A stretch of DNA of 64,000 bases, taken from contig DAOTXP010000254.1 in NCBI GenBank assembly GCA_034435275.1, positions 23,726 through 87,725 of the forward strand, in the 5' to 3' direction. Under the pieces are notes generated by a model. That model made no database searches and had not been told where the DNA came from. It saw only the letters and a program-made list of their open reading frames with translations. This DNA is from JBFMCC01 sp034435275 (GTDB taxonomy: Bacteria; Chloroflexota; Anaerolineae; Anaerolineales; Villigracilaceae). Position numbers and translations under genes: made by a program. Positions 7,230-16,896 of this stretch are shown piece by piece. Positions within the stretch are counted from its first letter, which is position 1, and each line of letters begins with the position of its first letter.

Positions 7230-9839
7230 TTAGAGCGGCAACCAAACATTGAAACAGGCACCGCGGCCCGGTTCGCTTTCCACGTCCATGAACCCGCCAT
7301 GGTCGGTGACAATACCATATGTGACCGAAAGGCCCAGGCCCGTGCCACCCTGGTCGGCTTTGGTGGTAAAGAACGGCTCGAAGATTCGTTCCTTGACGTT
7401 GGGCGCGATCCCCTGCCCGCTATCGCGAATGGAAACCGTGGCCCACTGGCGATTCTCATGGCTCTGGAGCGCGGTACTGACATCGAGCGTTCCACCCTGA
7501 GGCATGGCCTGGATGGCGTTGTGGAAGAGATTGAGCAAAACCTGTTTCATCTGATTCCGATCCATCGAGACCCAGGGGAGGTCACGATACAGGGAGGTGC
7601 TTAAGCGAATCCCACTGGTATGGAGAAGGTGATGGGTGAGCGCTACGACGTCCTCCACGACTTCATTCAGATTCGCGCGCGCCCGCGTACTTTCGGTCTG
7701 CCGCGCAAAATCGAGCAGGCGGCGGACCACGTCGCGGGCGCGATTGGCTTCGCGCAAGATCAGTTCCAGGTCGGGGCGCTGGGTGGAATTGCGCGGCAGT
7801 TCCTCCAGAACCAATTCGGCAAATCCCGTAACGGTGGTCAGTGGATTGTTCAATTCGTGCGCGACCCCGGCTGCCATCTCGCCAACCGCCGCCAGCTTGG
7901 CAGCCTGCAATAGGCGGCTTTCGGCTGAACGCTGGGCATCAATGCGTGTCTTGAGTTCGGCCTGTGTATTGCGCAATTGCCGCACGGTGGCCTGCAGATT
8001 CTGGTATTGATCGGCGCTCGAAACCACGCTTGCAAGGATTCCTGCCAGCGATTCAAGCGCCAGCAGATCGTTGTGCGTAAACGCATTCTTCTGACTGCTC
8101 TCGACATCAATGATTCCGAGGATTTGATCCCCGTCGCGCAAGGCTACACACATCTCCGAGCCTGCCTGCCAGCCGCGAATAGGCACAAAAATATCGGTGC
8201 GGCTCACGTCGTTCACCAGCATACTTTCGCCGGTCAGAAAGACACGCGCGGTGATACCGCCGCGCAACGGAAAACCGCCGGCCATAACGGAACGCTCCAC
8301 GACCGAGGCGCTGGTCCCGCCAAACCCGCCGATGGAAAGCGTGTGATTTTCATCCGCCAGAAGGACCGCCGCCAATTCGAAGGCAAAATATTGAGCCAGC
8401 AGGTTGGCTGTGATGCGCGCCACCTCTTTTTTGTCCGTCAGGCCGATGACCTCCTGCACTACTTCATGGATCAACCCCAGGCTGCGAGCGCGGCCCTCCG
8501 CTTCCTCGCGCAAGCGGCTGTATTCCACCAACCCCGCGAGATGGCTGGTGATGACCACAAGCAGGTGCTCGTCATACACCGTAAACGCCGCCGGGCGCAT
8601 ACTCTCCAGCGCCAGCAACCCGATGGCCTGGCCGCGATATTTGAGCGGCAGGAGCAGGGCCGAAGCCGCGCCCTCGTGGACAGGCCGATAATTCGCCAGG
8701 CGTGTATCGGGAATGCGTACAATCTTGCCGCCCATCAGCACATCCGCCTGCGGATGCCCTCCAAACTCGGCATGGGCGGAGATAAATTTCCCGGCGCGGT
8801 TATGGTATTCTCGCATGCGCCGCGGTTCGTTGGAAACAATGTAAAGCGAAAGCAGGTCCGTATCAAAGGCGCGCGACAGGAGGGCCAGCACGCGGCGCGC
8901 GATCTGCTCTAGATTTTGGGCAGAGGACACGGTCAAGGCGAAATCGTTGAGCACGCCCAGGCGGCGCAGATGATCAGCCATTTCTGCAAATGTGATGATC
9001 ATCTCGACCGCCGGGGCGGCTTGTTCGGCCAGCGACTTTATCACCAACAGTTCAGGCTTCTCGAGGTCCTTCTTGCGCGTCAACGCCACCAGGCCAATCA
9101 TGCGCTGACCAATCACCAGCGGAAAACAAGCGCAGCGCGCGATTCCGCGCGTTCGAGGGCCGGGGATCTGTTCCCAGTCAGGTTGCTCCCGACGCACCTG
9201 GATCGGCTCCAGCCTCTTTGCCAATCGCCGCCATAACCTGCCCTCATCCATCGAAATGGATGTCCCTGCCAACGCGGGACAATTCCACTGGGCTTGCACC
9301 TCCAGATTGTCCCCGCGGCGTACCGCCAGCCAGCCGCTCTCGAAAAAAGAGGTCTGTGTGAACATATCCAACACTCGGCTGAGCGCGCGCGCCATATCAT
9401 AGGGCGTACGCGCTTGCAGGTCAGGGAGCAGGACTTCGGGCTGAATCGGAGCAACGACGCGCGCGCCGGCCGCCTCGGTCCGGACCGAGGCGGCCACCAA
9501 CTGCCAGACTTTTTGCATCGGGAGAGTCAGCCGGTCCGCGCCGACAAGAATCAGTGCGGAGGCATCCGCCAGAGGAAAAGCAAACGCCCGAACCGCCTCC
9601 AACACGGACGGCAGAGGGCGCGAACCGGTGCGCGCCTCATCCAACACATCGGTCAGCCAGGCATCCACCGACGGTTGAGCCAGCCAGGCAGACAGTGACG
9701 CAGCCAATGACTTGCGCACCTTCATCTCGGAATCTGCCTCCCAACGCCCATTCCGGCGGCGGATGAGCGCGGCCCAATTCGCGCCAGTAATCTGGCAGGC
9801 TTCCTTAATGGGCAAATCACGGGGATTTAATCGCGGCAT
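7230..9839 (-). CDS. Multi-GAF sensor histidine kinase
   Basis: The 869-residue cytosolic protein has no clear membrane segment. About 600 residues of sensory region contain at least two and probably three GAF-like modules (about 130-275, 285-440 and 455-610). A short coiled region leads to HisKA with His661 (GVAHELNNPLTTVTGF) and HATPase_c (NLFHNAIQAMPQGG, DSGQGIAP, GGTGLGLSVTYGIV). It lacks its own receiver; the next gene starts with one. The start is the ATG at 9839, which has a TATAAT box ending 9 nt upstream and no Shine-Dalgarno sequence, so the mRNA may be leaderless. GAF domains bind small molecules, haem or light-absorbing pigments; no ligand can be assigned here. Confidence 0.9.
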   Translation of the reverse strand: MPRLNPRDLPIKEACQITGANWAALIRRRNGRWEADSEMKVRKSLAASLSAWLAQPSVDAWLTDVLDEARTGSRPLPSVLEAVRAFAFPLADASALILVGADRLTLPMQKVWQLVAASVRTEAAGARVVAPIQPEVLLPDLQARTPYDMARALSRVLDMFTQTSFFESGWLAVRRGDNLEVQAQWNCPALAGTSISMDEGRLWRRLAKRLEPIQVRREQPDWEQIPGPRTRGIARCACFPLVIGQRMIGLVALTRKKDLEKPELLVIKSLAEQAAPAVEMIITFAEMADHLRRLGVLNDFALTVSSAQNLEQIARRVLALLSRAFDTDLLSLYIVSNEPRRMREYHNRAGKFISAHAEFGGHPQADVLMGGKIVRIPDTRLANYRPVHEGAASALLLPLKYRGQAIGLLALESMRPAAFTVYDEHLLVVITSHLAGLVEYSRLREEAEGRARSLGLIHEVVQEVIGLTDKKEVARITANLLAQYFAFELAAVLLADENHTLSIGGFGGTSASVVERSVMAGGFPLRGGITARVFLTGESMLVNDVSRTDIFVPIRGWQAGSEMCVALRDGDQILGIIDVESSQKNAFTHNDLLALESLAGILASVVSSADQYQNLQATVRQLRNTQAELKTRIDAQRSAESRLLQAAKLAAVGEMAAGVAHELNNPLTTVTGFAELVLEELPRNSTQRPDLELILREANRARDVVRRLLDFARQTESTRARANLNEVVEDVVALTHHLLHTSGIRLSTSLYRDLPWVSMDRNQMKQVLLNLFHNAIQAMPQGGTLDVSTALQSHENRQWATVSIRDSGQGIAPNVKERIFEPFFTTKADQGGTGLGLSVTYGIVTDHGGFMDVESEPGRGACFNVWLPL

Positions 9840-9848
9840 TTGCCTTCA

Positions 9849-9854
9849 ATTATA
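9849..9854 (-). promoter_or_regulatory. -10 box (TATAAT) of the multi-GAF kinase operon
   Basis: A perfect TATAAT on the - strand ends 9 nt before the ATG at 9839, so transcription should start at or within a few bases of the start codon. The box lies back to back with the trmFO -10 box on the + strand. No convincing -35 was found. Confidence 0.55.
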
Positions 9855-9872
9855 ACGCCCGCAACGGGATGG

Positions 9873-9878
9873 TACAAT
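9873..9878 (+). promoter_or_regulatory. -10 box (TACAAT) of trmFO
   Basis: TACAAT ends 8 nt before the chosen trmFO ATG, with no ribosome-binding site between, consistent with a leaderless transcript. It also argues against an ATG at 9869, which would lie upstream of the -10 box. Confidence 0.5.
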
Positions 9879-9886
9879 TGCCTCCC

Positions 9887-11248
9887 ATGAATGACTTGAT
9901 AGTTATCGGTGGAGGCCTGGCCGGCAGTGAAGCCGCATGGCAGGCGGCCCAGCGCGGCGTGCACGTGCAGCTATATGAAATGCGCCCAACCGTTTCGACT
10001 GGCGCACACGAGACCGACAGACTTGCCGAATTGGTATGTTCGAACTCGCTCGGCTCCAATCTGCCCGACCGCGCTGCGGGGATCCTCAAAGCAGAATTGC
10101 GCAGGCTTGGCTCCATGTTGCTGGAATGCGCCGAACAGGCCGCTCTGCCAGCGGGCGCCGCGTTGGCTGTAGACCGCGGTCTCTTCTCGCGGCTGGTCAC
10201 TGAACGCGTGCTCCATCACCCGAACATCGAAGTCACCCGCCAGGAGATGACCGAAATCCCTTCCAGCCCGGTGATCGTCGCCTCCGGGCCGTTGACCTCG
10301 GAACGGTTATCGCGCTCCATCGCCGCGCTAAGCGGACAGGATCACCTGTATTTCTTCGACGCCATCGCGCCCATCGTGACGGCGGACAGCATCAACATGA
10401 ATCTGGCCTTCCGCGCTTCGCGCTACGGCGCGGGCAAGCAGGACGAGGGCGATTACATCAACTGTCCGTTCGACAAGAGGCAATACGAGACCTTTGTGGA
10501 CGCCTTGCGAAACGCGAACCGCATCGAGTTGCGTTCATTCGAGGAGGCGATACGCGAGGGGGTAAGAGCCGGGGCACAACATTATTTCGAGGGCTGTCTG
10601 CCGGTCGAGATCATCGCCGAGCGCGGGGATCGATCACTGGCCTTTGGGCCGATGCGCCCGGTCGGGTTGACCGATCCGCGCACCGGGCGCAGACCTTACG
10701 CGGTCGTCCAACTGCGCCAGGACAACCTGGCCGGGGACTTGTACAACCTTGTTGGTTTTCAAACCAACCTCAAGTTCCCGGAGCAGAAGCGGGTCTTCCG
10801 CATGATTCCCGGACTCGAAAACGCGGAGTTCGTCCGCTACGGTCAGATGCATCGAAACACGTTCATCGCCTCGCCGGTCTTATTGAAGCCCACACTCCAG
10901 CACAAACAGCGCGCCGACCTGTTCTTTGCCGGGCAAATCACCGGTGTAGAAGGATACATAGGCAACATCGCCACCGGTCTGCTCGCGGGTTGGAACGCGG
11001 CCCGCCTGCTTCAAGGGCAGGAGCCCATTCAACTTCCGGCCACGACCATGCTTGGCGCGCTTTGCCACTACATCACGAACGCCGACCTGGACACCTTCCA
11101 GCCCATGAAAGCCAATTTCGGCATCCTCCCGCCGCTGGAGGATCCGGCCCGGCTTGGCAAACGCCAGCGCGCCGCGGCTTATGCCGAACGCGCCGCGCGC
11201 GATCTCGAAACCATCCTCGAAAACACTCCAGAAAGAGTCCATGAGTAA
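9887..11248 (+). CDS. trmFO: Methylenetetrahydrofolate-tRNA-(uracil-5-)-methyltransferase TrmFO
   Basis: A 453-residue FAD/NAD(P)-dependent enzyme that makes m5U54 in the T-loop of tRNA using methylenetetrahydrofolate. The N terminus has the FAD-binding GGGLAGSE motif (8-15) followed by the family-typical YEMRP and AELVCSNSLGS with a conserved Cys. Later come FFDAIAPIV, the YAVVQLRQDN segment and TNLKFPEQKRVFR, and the C-terminal ITGVEGYIGNIATGLLAG. Length fits the family (about 435-460). The start used here begins directly with the FAD motif; an in-frame ATG at 9869 would add six residues. The downstream peptidase gene begins inside its last codons. Confidence 0.96.
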   Translation: MNDLIVIGGGLAGSEAAWQAAQRGVHVQLYEMRPTVSTGAHETDRLAELVCSNSLGSNLPDRAAGILKAELRRLGSMLLECAEQAALPAGAALAVDRGLFSRLVTERVLHHPNIEVTRQEMTEIPSSPVIVASGPLTSERLSRSIAALSGQDHLYFFDAIAPIVTADSINMNLAFRASRYGAGKQDEGDYINCPFDKRQYETFVDALRNANRIELRSFEEAIREGVRAGAQHYFEGCLPVEIIAERGDRSLAFGPMRPVGLTDPRTGRRPYAVVQLRQDNLAGDLYNLVGFQTNLKFPEQKRVFRMIPGLENAEFVRYGQMHRNTFIASPVLLKPTLQHKQRADLFFAGQITGVEGYIGNIATGLLAGWNAARLLQGQEPIQLPATTMLGALCHYITNADLDTFQPMKANFGILPPLEDPARLGKRQRAAAYAERAARDLETILENTPERVHE

Positions 11249-12131
11249 ACGCATTCTTCTTATCGCCGCGGCCCTGCTCGCCCTGGGAGGCGTAGCCGCG
11301 TATTTCCTTCGCGGCGCCTCTCCCGCGGCCTCACGCGAATTCGACAGCCAGCGCGCCTATCAGGACATCGTGATGCAGGTGTCGTTCGGCCCGCGCACGC
11401 CCGGCAGCCCGGGCCAGCAAAAGCTCATCGAATACCTGAAAGCAGAACTACAGGAAGCCAATTGGATCGTGGAAATCCAGACGGCGCAATTCAAGGGGAT
11501 GCCAGTCCGCAACGTGATTGCCCGCCGGTCGGATGTGCCGCCGCAGGTCATCCTCGGCGCTCACTACGACACCCGCATCCTCGCGGACCGTGACCCCGAT
11601 CCCGTTAAACAGACTCAACCCGTGCCCGGGGCCAACGACGGCGCCTCCGGCGTGGCCGTCCTGCTCGAACTGGCGCGCGTCCTGCCGCATGACTCGGTAC
11701 CGGTCTGGTTCGTCTTCTTCGACGCGGAAGACCAAGGTCACATCCCTCCCTGGGAAGACTGGAGCATCGGCGCGCGGTTGTTTGTGGAGGAGTTCAACCT
11801 GAAACCGCAGGCGGTCGTCGTCGTGGATATGGTCGGCGACCCGGACCTCGAGATGTACATGGAAAAACAATCCGACCCGCCGCTTAAGCGCGAGATCTGG
11901 GCCGTCGCGGCCGAACTCGGCTACGAACGGTACTTTGTCCCGCAGACGAAATACACCATTGCCGACGATCACGTGCCCTTCCTCGAAGCCGGCATCCCAG
12001 CCGTGGATATCATAGACATGGACTACGAGCATTGGCACACAACAGCCGATATGCCGGACAAGGTCGCCCAACAGAGTCTCCAGATCGTTGGCGAGGTCCT
12101 GCTGGAATGGCTTGCCCGTCAAAACCGTTAG
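11241..12131 (+). CDS. M28-family peptidase / glutaminyl-peptide cyclotransferase-like protein
   Basis: The 296-residue product begins with a hydrophobic anchor or signal (about 4-24), so it should act outside the cytoplasm. The zinc-binding pattern of M28 is visible: GAHYDTR, PGANDGASG, FFDAEDQG, a DDH before VPFLEAGIP, and a final DYEHWHTTAD. The WHTTAD and DDHVPF motifs are closer to glutaminyl cyclases (conversion of N-terminal Gln to pyroglutamate) than to classic aminopeptidases, so cyclase activity is the leading idea and aminopeptidase the alternative. The ATG at 11241 overlaps the trmFO stop by 8 nt, suggesting translational coupling. Confidence 0.87.
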   Translation: MSKRILLIAAALLALGGVAAYFLRGASPAASREFDSQRAYQDIVMQVSFGPRTPGSPGQQKLIEYLKAELQEANWIVEIQTAQFKGMPVRNVIARRSDVPPQVILGAHYDTRILADRDPDPVKQTQPVPGANDGASGVAVLLELARVLPHDSVPVWFVFFDAEDQGHIPPWEDWSIGARLFVEEFNLKPQAVVVVDMVGDPDLEMYMEKQSDPPLKREIWAVAAELGYERYFVPQTKYTIADDHVPFLEAGIPAVDIIDMDYEHWHTTADMPDKVAQQSLQIVGEVLLEWLARQNR

Positions 12132-12141
12132 GCCGGGAAAA

Positions 12142-12170
12142 TTGTCAAAATCCCAGACCGGGCGTAAACT
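12142..12170 (+). promoter_or_regulatory. Promoter (-35 TTGTCA, 17 bp, -10 TAAACT) for the kinase at 12177
   Basis: TTGTCA at 12142-12147 and TAAACT at 12165-12170 are 17 bp apart, a good sigma-70-type spacing. The -10 ends 6 nt before the ATG at 12177 with no Shine-Dalgarno sequence, so a leaderless mRNA is expected. Confidence 0.6.
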
Positions 12171-12176
12171 TGTCGC

Positions 12177-13466
12177 ATGAGTGTTCAGCAACTGCTCGAT
12201 CGAATCCGTTCGTCCTGGATACAGCGCGTCACCCGCGACCTGGCGCGCGGGTCGGATGTGCGCGAGAACTTTCAACAGCAAATGGAACGGTTCTATGGAA
12301 TGCTCGAACAGGCCGCGGTCACCGGCGACCCGGCCTGGCTGGATCCAATTCTTGTCGAATGGGCCAATTCACCAACACTGACCGACCTTGAGCAGGGAGA
12401 GAACAATGCTGCCAGTCTGCTTAACCGAATGGTCGCGCTGACCCACGAGGTGGCACGCGAAACGCTGACCGAGCGCGAGGCGCTTGACCTGCTCACCGCC
12501 GTCGTCCCGCTCTACACGTACGGATTGGAGCGGATTGCCCGCCTCGAAATGGAGAACCGCGTCAATTTCATCTCCAATCAACTGGTGGACGTGCGGCAAA
12601 AACTGGAACGCCTTGACCGCAGTAAATCCAACTTCATTTCCGTCGCAGCGCACGAACTCAAGACGCCGCTCACGTTAATCGAAGGATACGCTTCGATGAT
12701 GCGGGATGTTGTCACCCAATTTGACCAAAATGGCGACATTGACCCACTCCTGAAAGGAGTCAACACCGGCATTCAACGCCTGCGCCAGATCATAGACGAT
12801 ATGATCGACGTCTCACTCATTGATAACAACCTCCTCTCGCTCAATTTTCAGCCAATCTGGGTCAGCCACATTCTTAATCTCCTCCGCAAAGAACTGGCCG
12901 ATTCTGTCCGCGAGCGCAGACAGATGCTTGAGATCCGAGGGTTTTCTGGCAGCGAGGAATGGATTTACGCCGACCCGGAACGCCTCCACCAGGCCCTGCA
13001 CAACGTTCTGACCAATGCCATCAAGTTCACGCCGGACGGCGGCAGGATCATCGTGGACGGCAGGCGCCTGCTGGGCTTCGTCGAAATCACCGTGACGGAC
13101 ACGGGCATCGGCATCACGCCAGAAGACCAGGAACGCATCTTTGAGAAGTTCGGTACACTCGGCCGCGCCGACCTGCACTCCAGCGGCAAGACCAAGTTCA
13201 AAGGCGGCGGCCCGGGCCTGGGATTGTCCATCACACGCGGCGTAATCGAGGCGCACGGCGGCACGATCTGGGTCGAATCGGAAGGCTACGACGAGAAGAA
13301 ACTGCCGGGTTCCACGTTCCACATCCTGATCCCGATCCGCACCGAGGCCGCCGATCCACGCATTGAAAAGTTATTCGGCGATCTGAGCCGCACCACGGAA
13401 GAGACGCGTGACTCACAGGAAATCAATGGCAAAGAGAATCCCCCAACCGACGCTCCCGCCGCGTGA
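12177..13466 (+). CDS. Sensor histidine kinase HisKA-HATPase, no recognisable input domain
   Basis: A 429-residue protein. The first 150 residues are mainly helical and match no domain I recognise; they resemble the helical inputs of RsbR/phytochrome-like families only loosely. HisKA follows with His159 (VAAHELKTPLTLIEGYA), then HATPase_c (NVLTNAIKFTPDGG, DTGIGITPEDQ, GPGLGLSITRGVIEAHGG). No membrane segment, so a cytosolic sensor. No response regulator is adjacent, so it is an orphan. Its last 41 nt overlap the start of hflX in another frame. Confidence 0.9.
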   Translation: MSVQQLLDRIRSSWIQRVTRDLARGSDVRENFQQQMERFYGMLEQAAVTGDPAWLDPILVEWANSPTLTDLEQGENNAASLLNRMVALTHEVARETLTEREALDLLTAVVPLYTYGLERIARLEMENRVNFISNQLVDVRQKLERLDRSKSNFISVAAHELKTPLTLIEGYASMMRDVVTQFDQNGDIDPLLKGVNTGIQRLRQIIDDMIDVSLIDNNLLSLNFQPIWVSHILNLLRKELADSVRERRQMLEIRGFSGSEEWIYADPERLHQALHNVLTNAIKFTPDGGRIIVDGRRLLGFVEITVTDTGIGITPEDQERIFEKFGTLGRADLHSSGKTKFKGGGPGLGLSITRGVIEAHGGTIWVESEGYDEKKLPGSTFHILIPIRTEAADPRIEKLFGDLSRTTEETRDSQEINGKENPPTDAPAA

Positions 13467-14787
13467 GCGCGCCTTCCTTGTCGGGGTTGAAATTCACGGG
13501 CAAGCGGGCATCCTGCCCCTGTCGGATTCGCTGACCGAACTGGCTTTGCTCGCCGATACAGCCGGGTTGGAAGTGGTCGGCGAACTGACTCAGAACCTTT
13601 CGCGCCCAAATCCTGAAACCTTCATCGGCGCGGGGAAAGTCGAGGAACTCAAGGCGCTGGTCGAAGAGACGCTGGCGCAGGTGGTCGTGTTCGACGACGA
13701 ACTCCTGCCGCGCCACCAACGCGAACTGGAACGCATCCTGGGCGACAAGGTCCGCGTGATGGATCGCACCGGGCTGATTCTCGACATCTTCGCCCAGCAT
13801 GCCCACAGCAGTGAAGGCATGTTGCAGGTGGAACTGGCCCAGTACGAATACTACCTGCCGCGCCTCACCCGCCAGTGGACTCATCTTGCCCGCCAGGCCG
13901 GAGGCGGGGGCGGACGCACCGGCTCGGCCGGCGGAGTCGGCTTGCGCGGCCCGGGCGAGACGCAACTGGAGGTGGACCGCCGCCAGATCCGAAGCAGGAT
14001 CGCGCATCTCAAACGGGAACTGGAAAAGGTGCGCGCGCACCGCATGAGATACCGCGCTCAGCGCAGACGTTCGCGCCTGCCCACGGTCGCGCTGGTCGGC
14101 TACACCAACGCGGGTAAGTCCACGCTCCTCAATCGTCTGGCGCGCGCGGATGTTTTCGTGGCGGACCAACTATTCGCCACGCTCGACCCGACCACGCGCC
14201 GGGTCGAATTACCGGGCGGGCGTACGTCGCTTTTTACCGACACGGTCGGCTTCATCCAAAAACTGCCCACCACGCTCGTCGAGGCGTTTCACGCCACGCT
14301 GGAGGAAATCGCCGAGGCCGATTTGCTGCTACATGTCGTTGACATTTCCCATCCCAACGCCCTGAACCAGTTCGAGGCGGTTCAGCAAACGCTGGGCGAG
14401 ATCGACGCGGGACACATCCCTGTGGTGACCGCGCTCAACAAGATTGACCGCCTGCGCGATCCGCAGTCGGCGCGCGAGATCGTGCGCCAGTATCCCAAGG
14501 CCATTGCCATCTCGGCCGCAAAGAATATCGCCATCGAAGACCTGCTCGCGCTCGTCAGCGAGGAACTCTACGAACGCTATTCTCCTCTGCTTGTACGCCT
14601 GCCCTACCAGCAGGGCGCGCTGATCTCGCTCTTCCACGAGTCGGGACAGGTGGAGCGCGTCGAACACGGGCGCGGCAGTGTCCTCATGCAGGGACGCATC
14701 CCCGGGCGGCTGGTCGCCCAGTATGCACCCTGGCAGGTTTCGACACTGCATGAACATCCAGAACCCGAAGAAGAGGAAGCCTTATGA
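13426..14787 (+). CDS. hflX: GTPase HflX
   Basis: A 453-residue ribosome-associated GTPase that splits stalled or 100S ribosomes under stress. The N-terminal HflX domain has the typical FIGAGKVEEL segment, and the linker has the glycine-rich GGGGGRTGSAGGVGLRGPGETQLE. The G domain carries G1 GYTNAGKST (about 225-233), the FATLDPTTRR switch, G3 DTVGFIQKLP and G4 NKID. I chose ATG 13426 (MAKRIPQPT) over the ATG at 13408; either start lies inside the kinase gene. The overlap with the kinase and the 4-nt overlap with the small protein downstream suggest a single transcript. Confidence 0.95.
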   Translation: MAKRIPQPTLPPRERAFLVGVEIHGQAGILPLSDSLTELALLADTAGLEVVGELTQNLSRPNPETFIGAGKVEELKALVEETLAQVVVFDDELLPRHQRELERILGDKVRVMDRTGLILDIFAQHAHSSEGMLQVELAQYEYYLPRLTRQWTHLARQAGGGGGRTGSAGGVGLRGPGETQLEVDRRQIRSRIAHLKRELEKVRAHRMRYRAQRRRSRLPTVALVGYTNAGKSTLLNRLARADVFVADQLFATLDPTTRRVELPGGRTSLFTDTVGFIQKLPTTLVEAFHATLEEIAEADLLLHVVDISHPNALNQFEAVQQTLGEIDAGHIPVVTALNKIDRLRDPQSAREIVRQYPKAIAISAAKNIAIEDLLALVSEELYERYSPLLVRLPYQQGALISLFHESGQVERVEHGRGSVLMQGRIPGRLVAQYAPWQVSTLHEHPEPEEEEAL

Positions 14788-14996
14788 TCGCCTGGTTCTC
14801 AAAACTGATTGACCGCGCCTCCGAGTTTTTCGCCCATCGCAAAGGCCTGCTCCCGCTGATCGGCATTGGTTTCATCGTGCTCAACTTTGTTTTGCAAATT
14901 GTCCTCTACCCCAACTGGGTGACGGTCACCAACCTGTTCCTGCATCTCGGATTGGTCATCGCCATTCTCGGCCTGATGCTGGCCTGGGCGCTGTAA
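14784..14996 (+). CDS. Small two-helix membrane protein
   Basis: A 70-residue protein with an amphipathic N terminus and two hydrophobic stretches (about 23-42 and 48-69). The ATGA overlap with hflX points to translation coupling. I do not recognise a family. Its position suggests a role tied to hflX, or it may only share the transcript. Confidence 0.7.
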   Translation: MIAWFSKLIDRASEFFAHRKGLLPLIGIGFIVLNFVLQIVLYPNWVTVTNLFLHLGLVIAILGLMLAWAL

Positions 14997-15011
14997 ATCT
15001 TCGCCGCGGAT

Positions 15012-15034
15012 GCTTCGACAGGCTCAGCATAAGC
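15012..15034. repeat. Interspersed CTTCGACaggCTCAG-type repeat
   Basis: The element GCTTCGACAGGCTCAGCATA plus AAGC is a short imperfect palindrome. Related strings occur at 48130-48147 (inverted) and 56695-56720. From memory, strings of this kind are frequent in intergenic DNA of several environmental bacteria. The rest of the 14997-15164 gap holds only the pckA terminator. Confidence 0.4.
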
Positions 15035-15102
15035 ACGGATTCACACAGATGTGACCGATTCGCAGCGGGGCTTGCGCGGAACTGGTGTCATTCGTTATCA
15101 AA

Positions 15103-15130
15103 ACAGGACAGGCCTTGCTGCCTGTCCTGT
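15103..15130 (-). terminator. Terminator of pckA
   Basis: A perfect 11-bp stem (ACAGGACAGGC / GCCTGTCCTGT) with a 6-nt loop lies 34 nt after the pckA stop and is followed on the - strand by TTTTGATAA. Confidence 0.75.
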
Positions 15131-15164
15131 ACTCGCCGCCACCCATCCTCACGCGAAGGGACGG

Positions 15165-16811
<1,647 letters not shown>

Positions 16812-16826
16812 ATTATGATATTCTCC

Positions 16827-16886
16827 GCAGGGGTACAGCGAAGCCTTGAGCGATCTCGACGGTCTTCCGCCCGGCTGTGCCCCTGC
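16827..16886 (-). promoter_or_regulatory. Long hairpin in the pckA leader
   Basis: Arms 16827-16839 and 16874-16886 pair over 13 bp with one G-T pair (GCAGGGGTACAGC / GCTGTGCCCCTGC). On the - strand the stem closes directly next to the GGAG ribosome-binding site of pckA. It could be a terminator of the aminotransferase gene or a structure gating pckA translation; no U run follows, which favours the second. Confidence 0.4.
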
Positions 16887-16896
16887 ACCTTATTTT

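Noticed and set aside
7977..8912. 311-codon + strand frame opposite the multi-GAF kinase
   Set aside because: High GC leaves long antisense frames; the composition (Arg, Gln, His-rich) is non-coding and the - strand gene is well supported.
12177..12630. A PAS or GAF domain at the N terminus of the 429-residue kinase
   Set aside because: The segment is helical and lacks the glycine and aromatic pattern of either fold; left unassigned.
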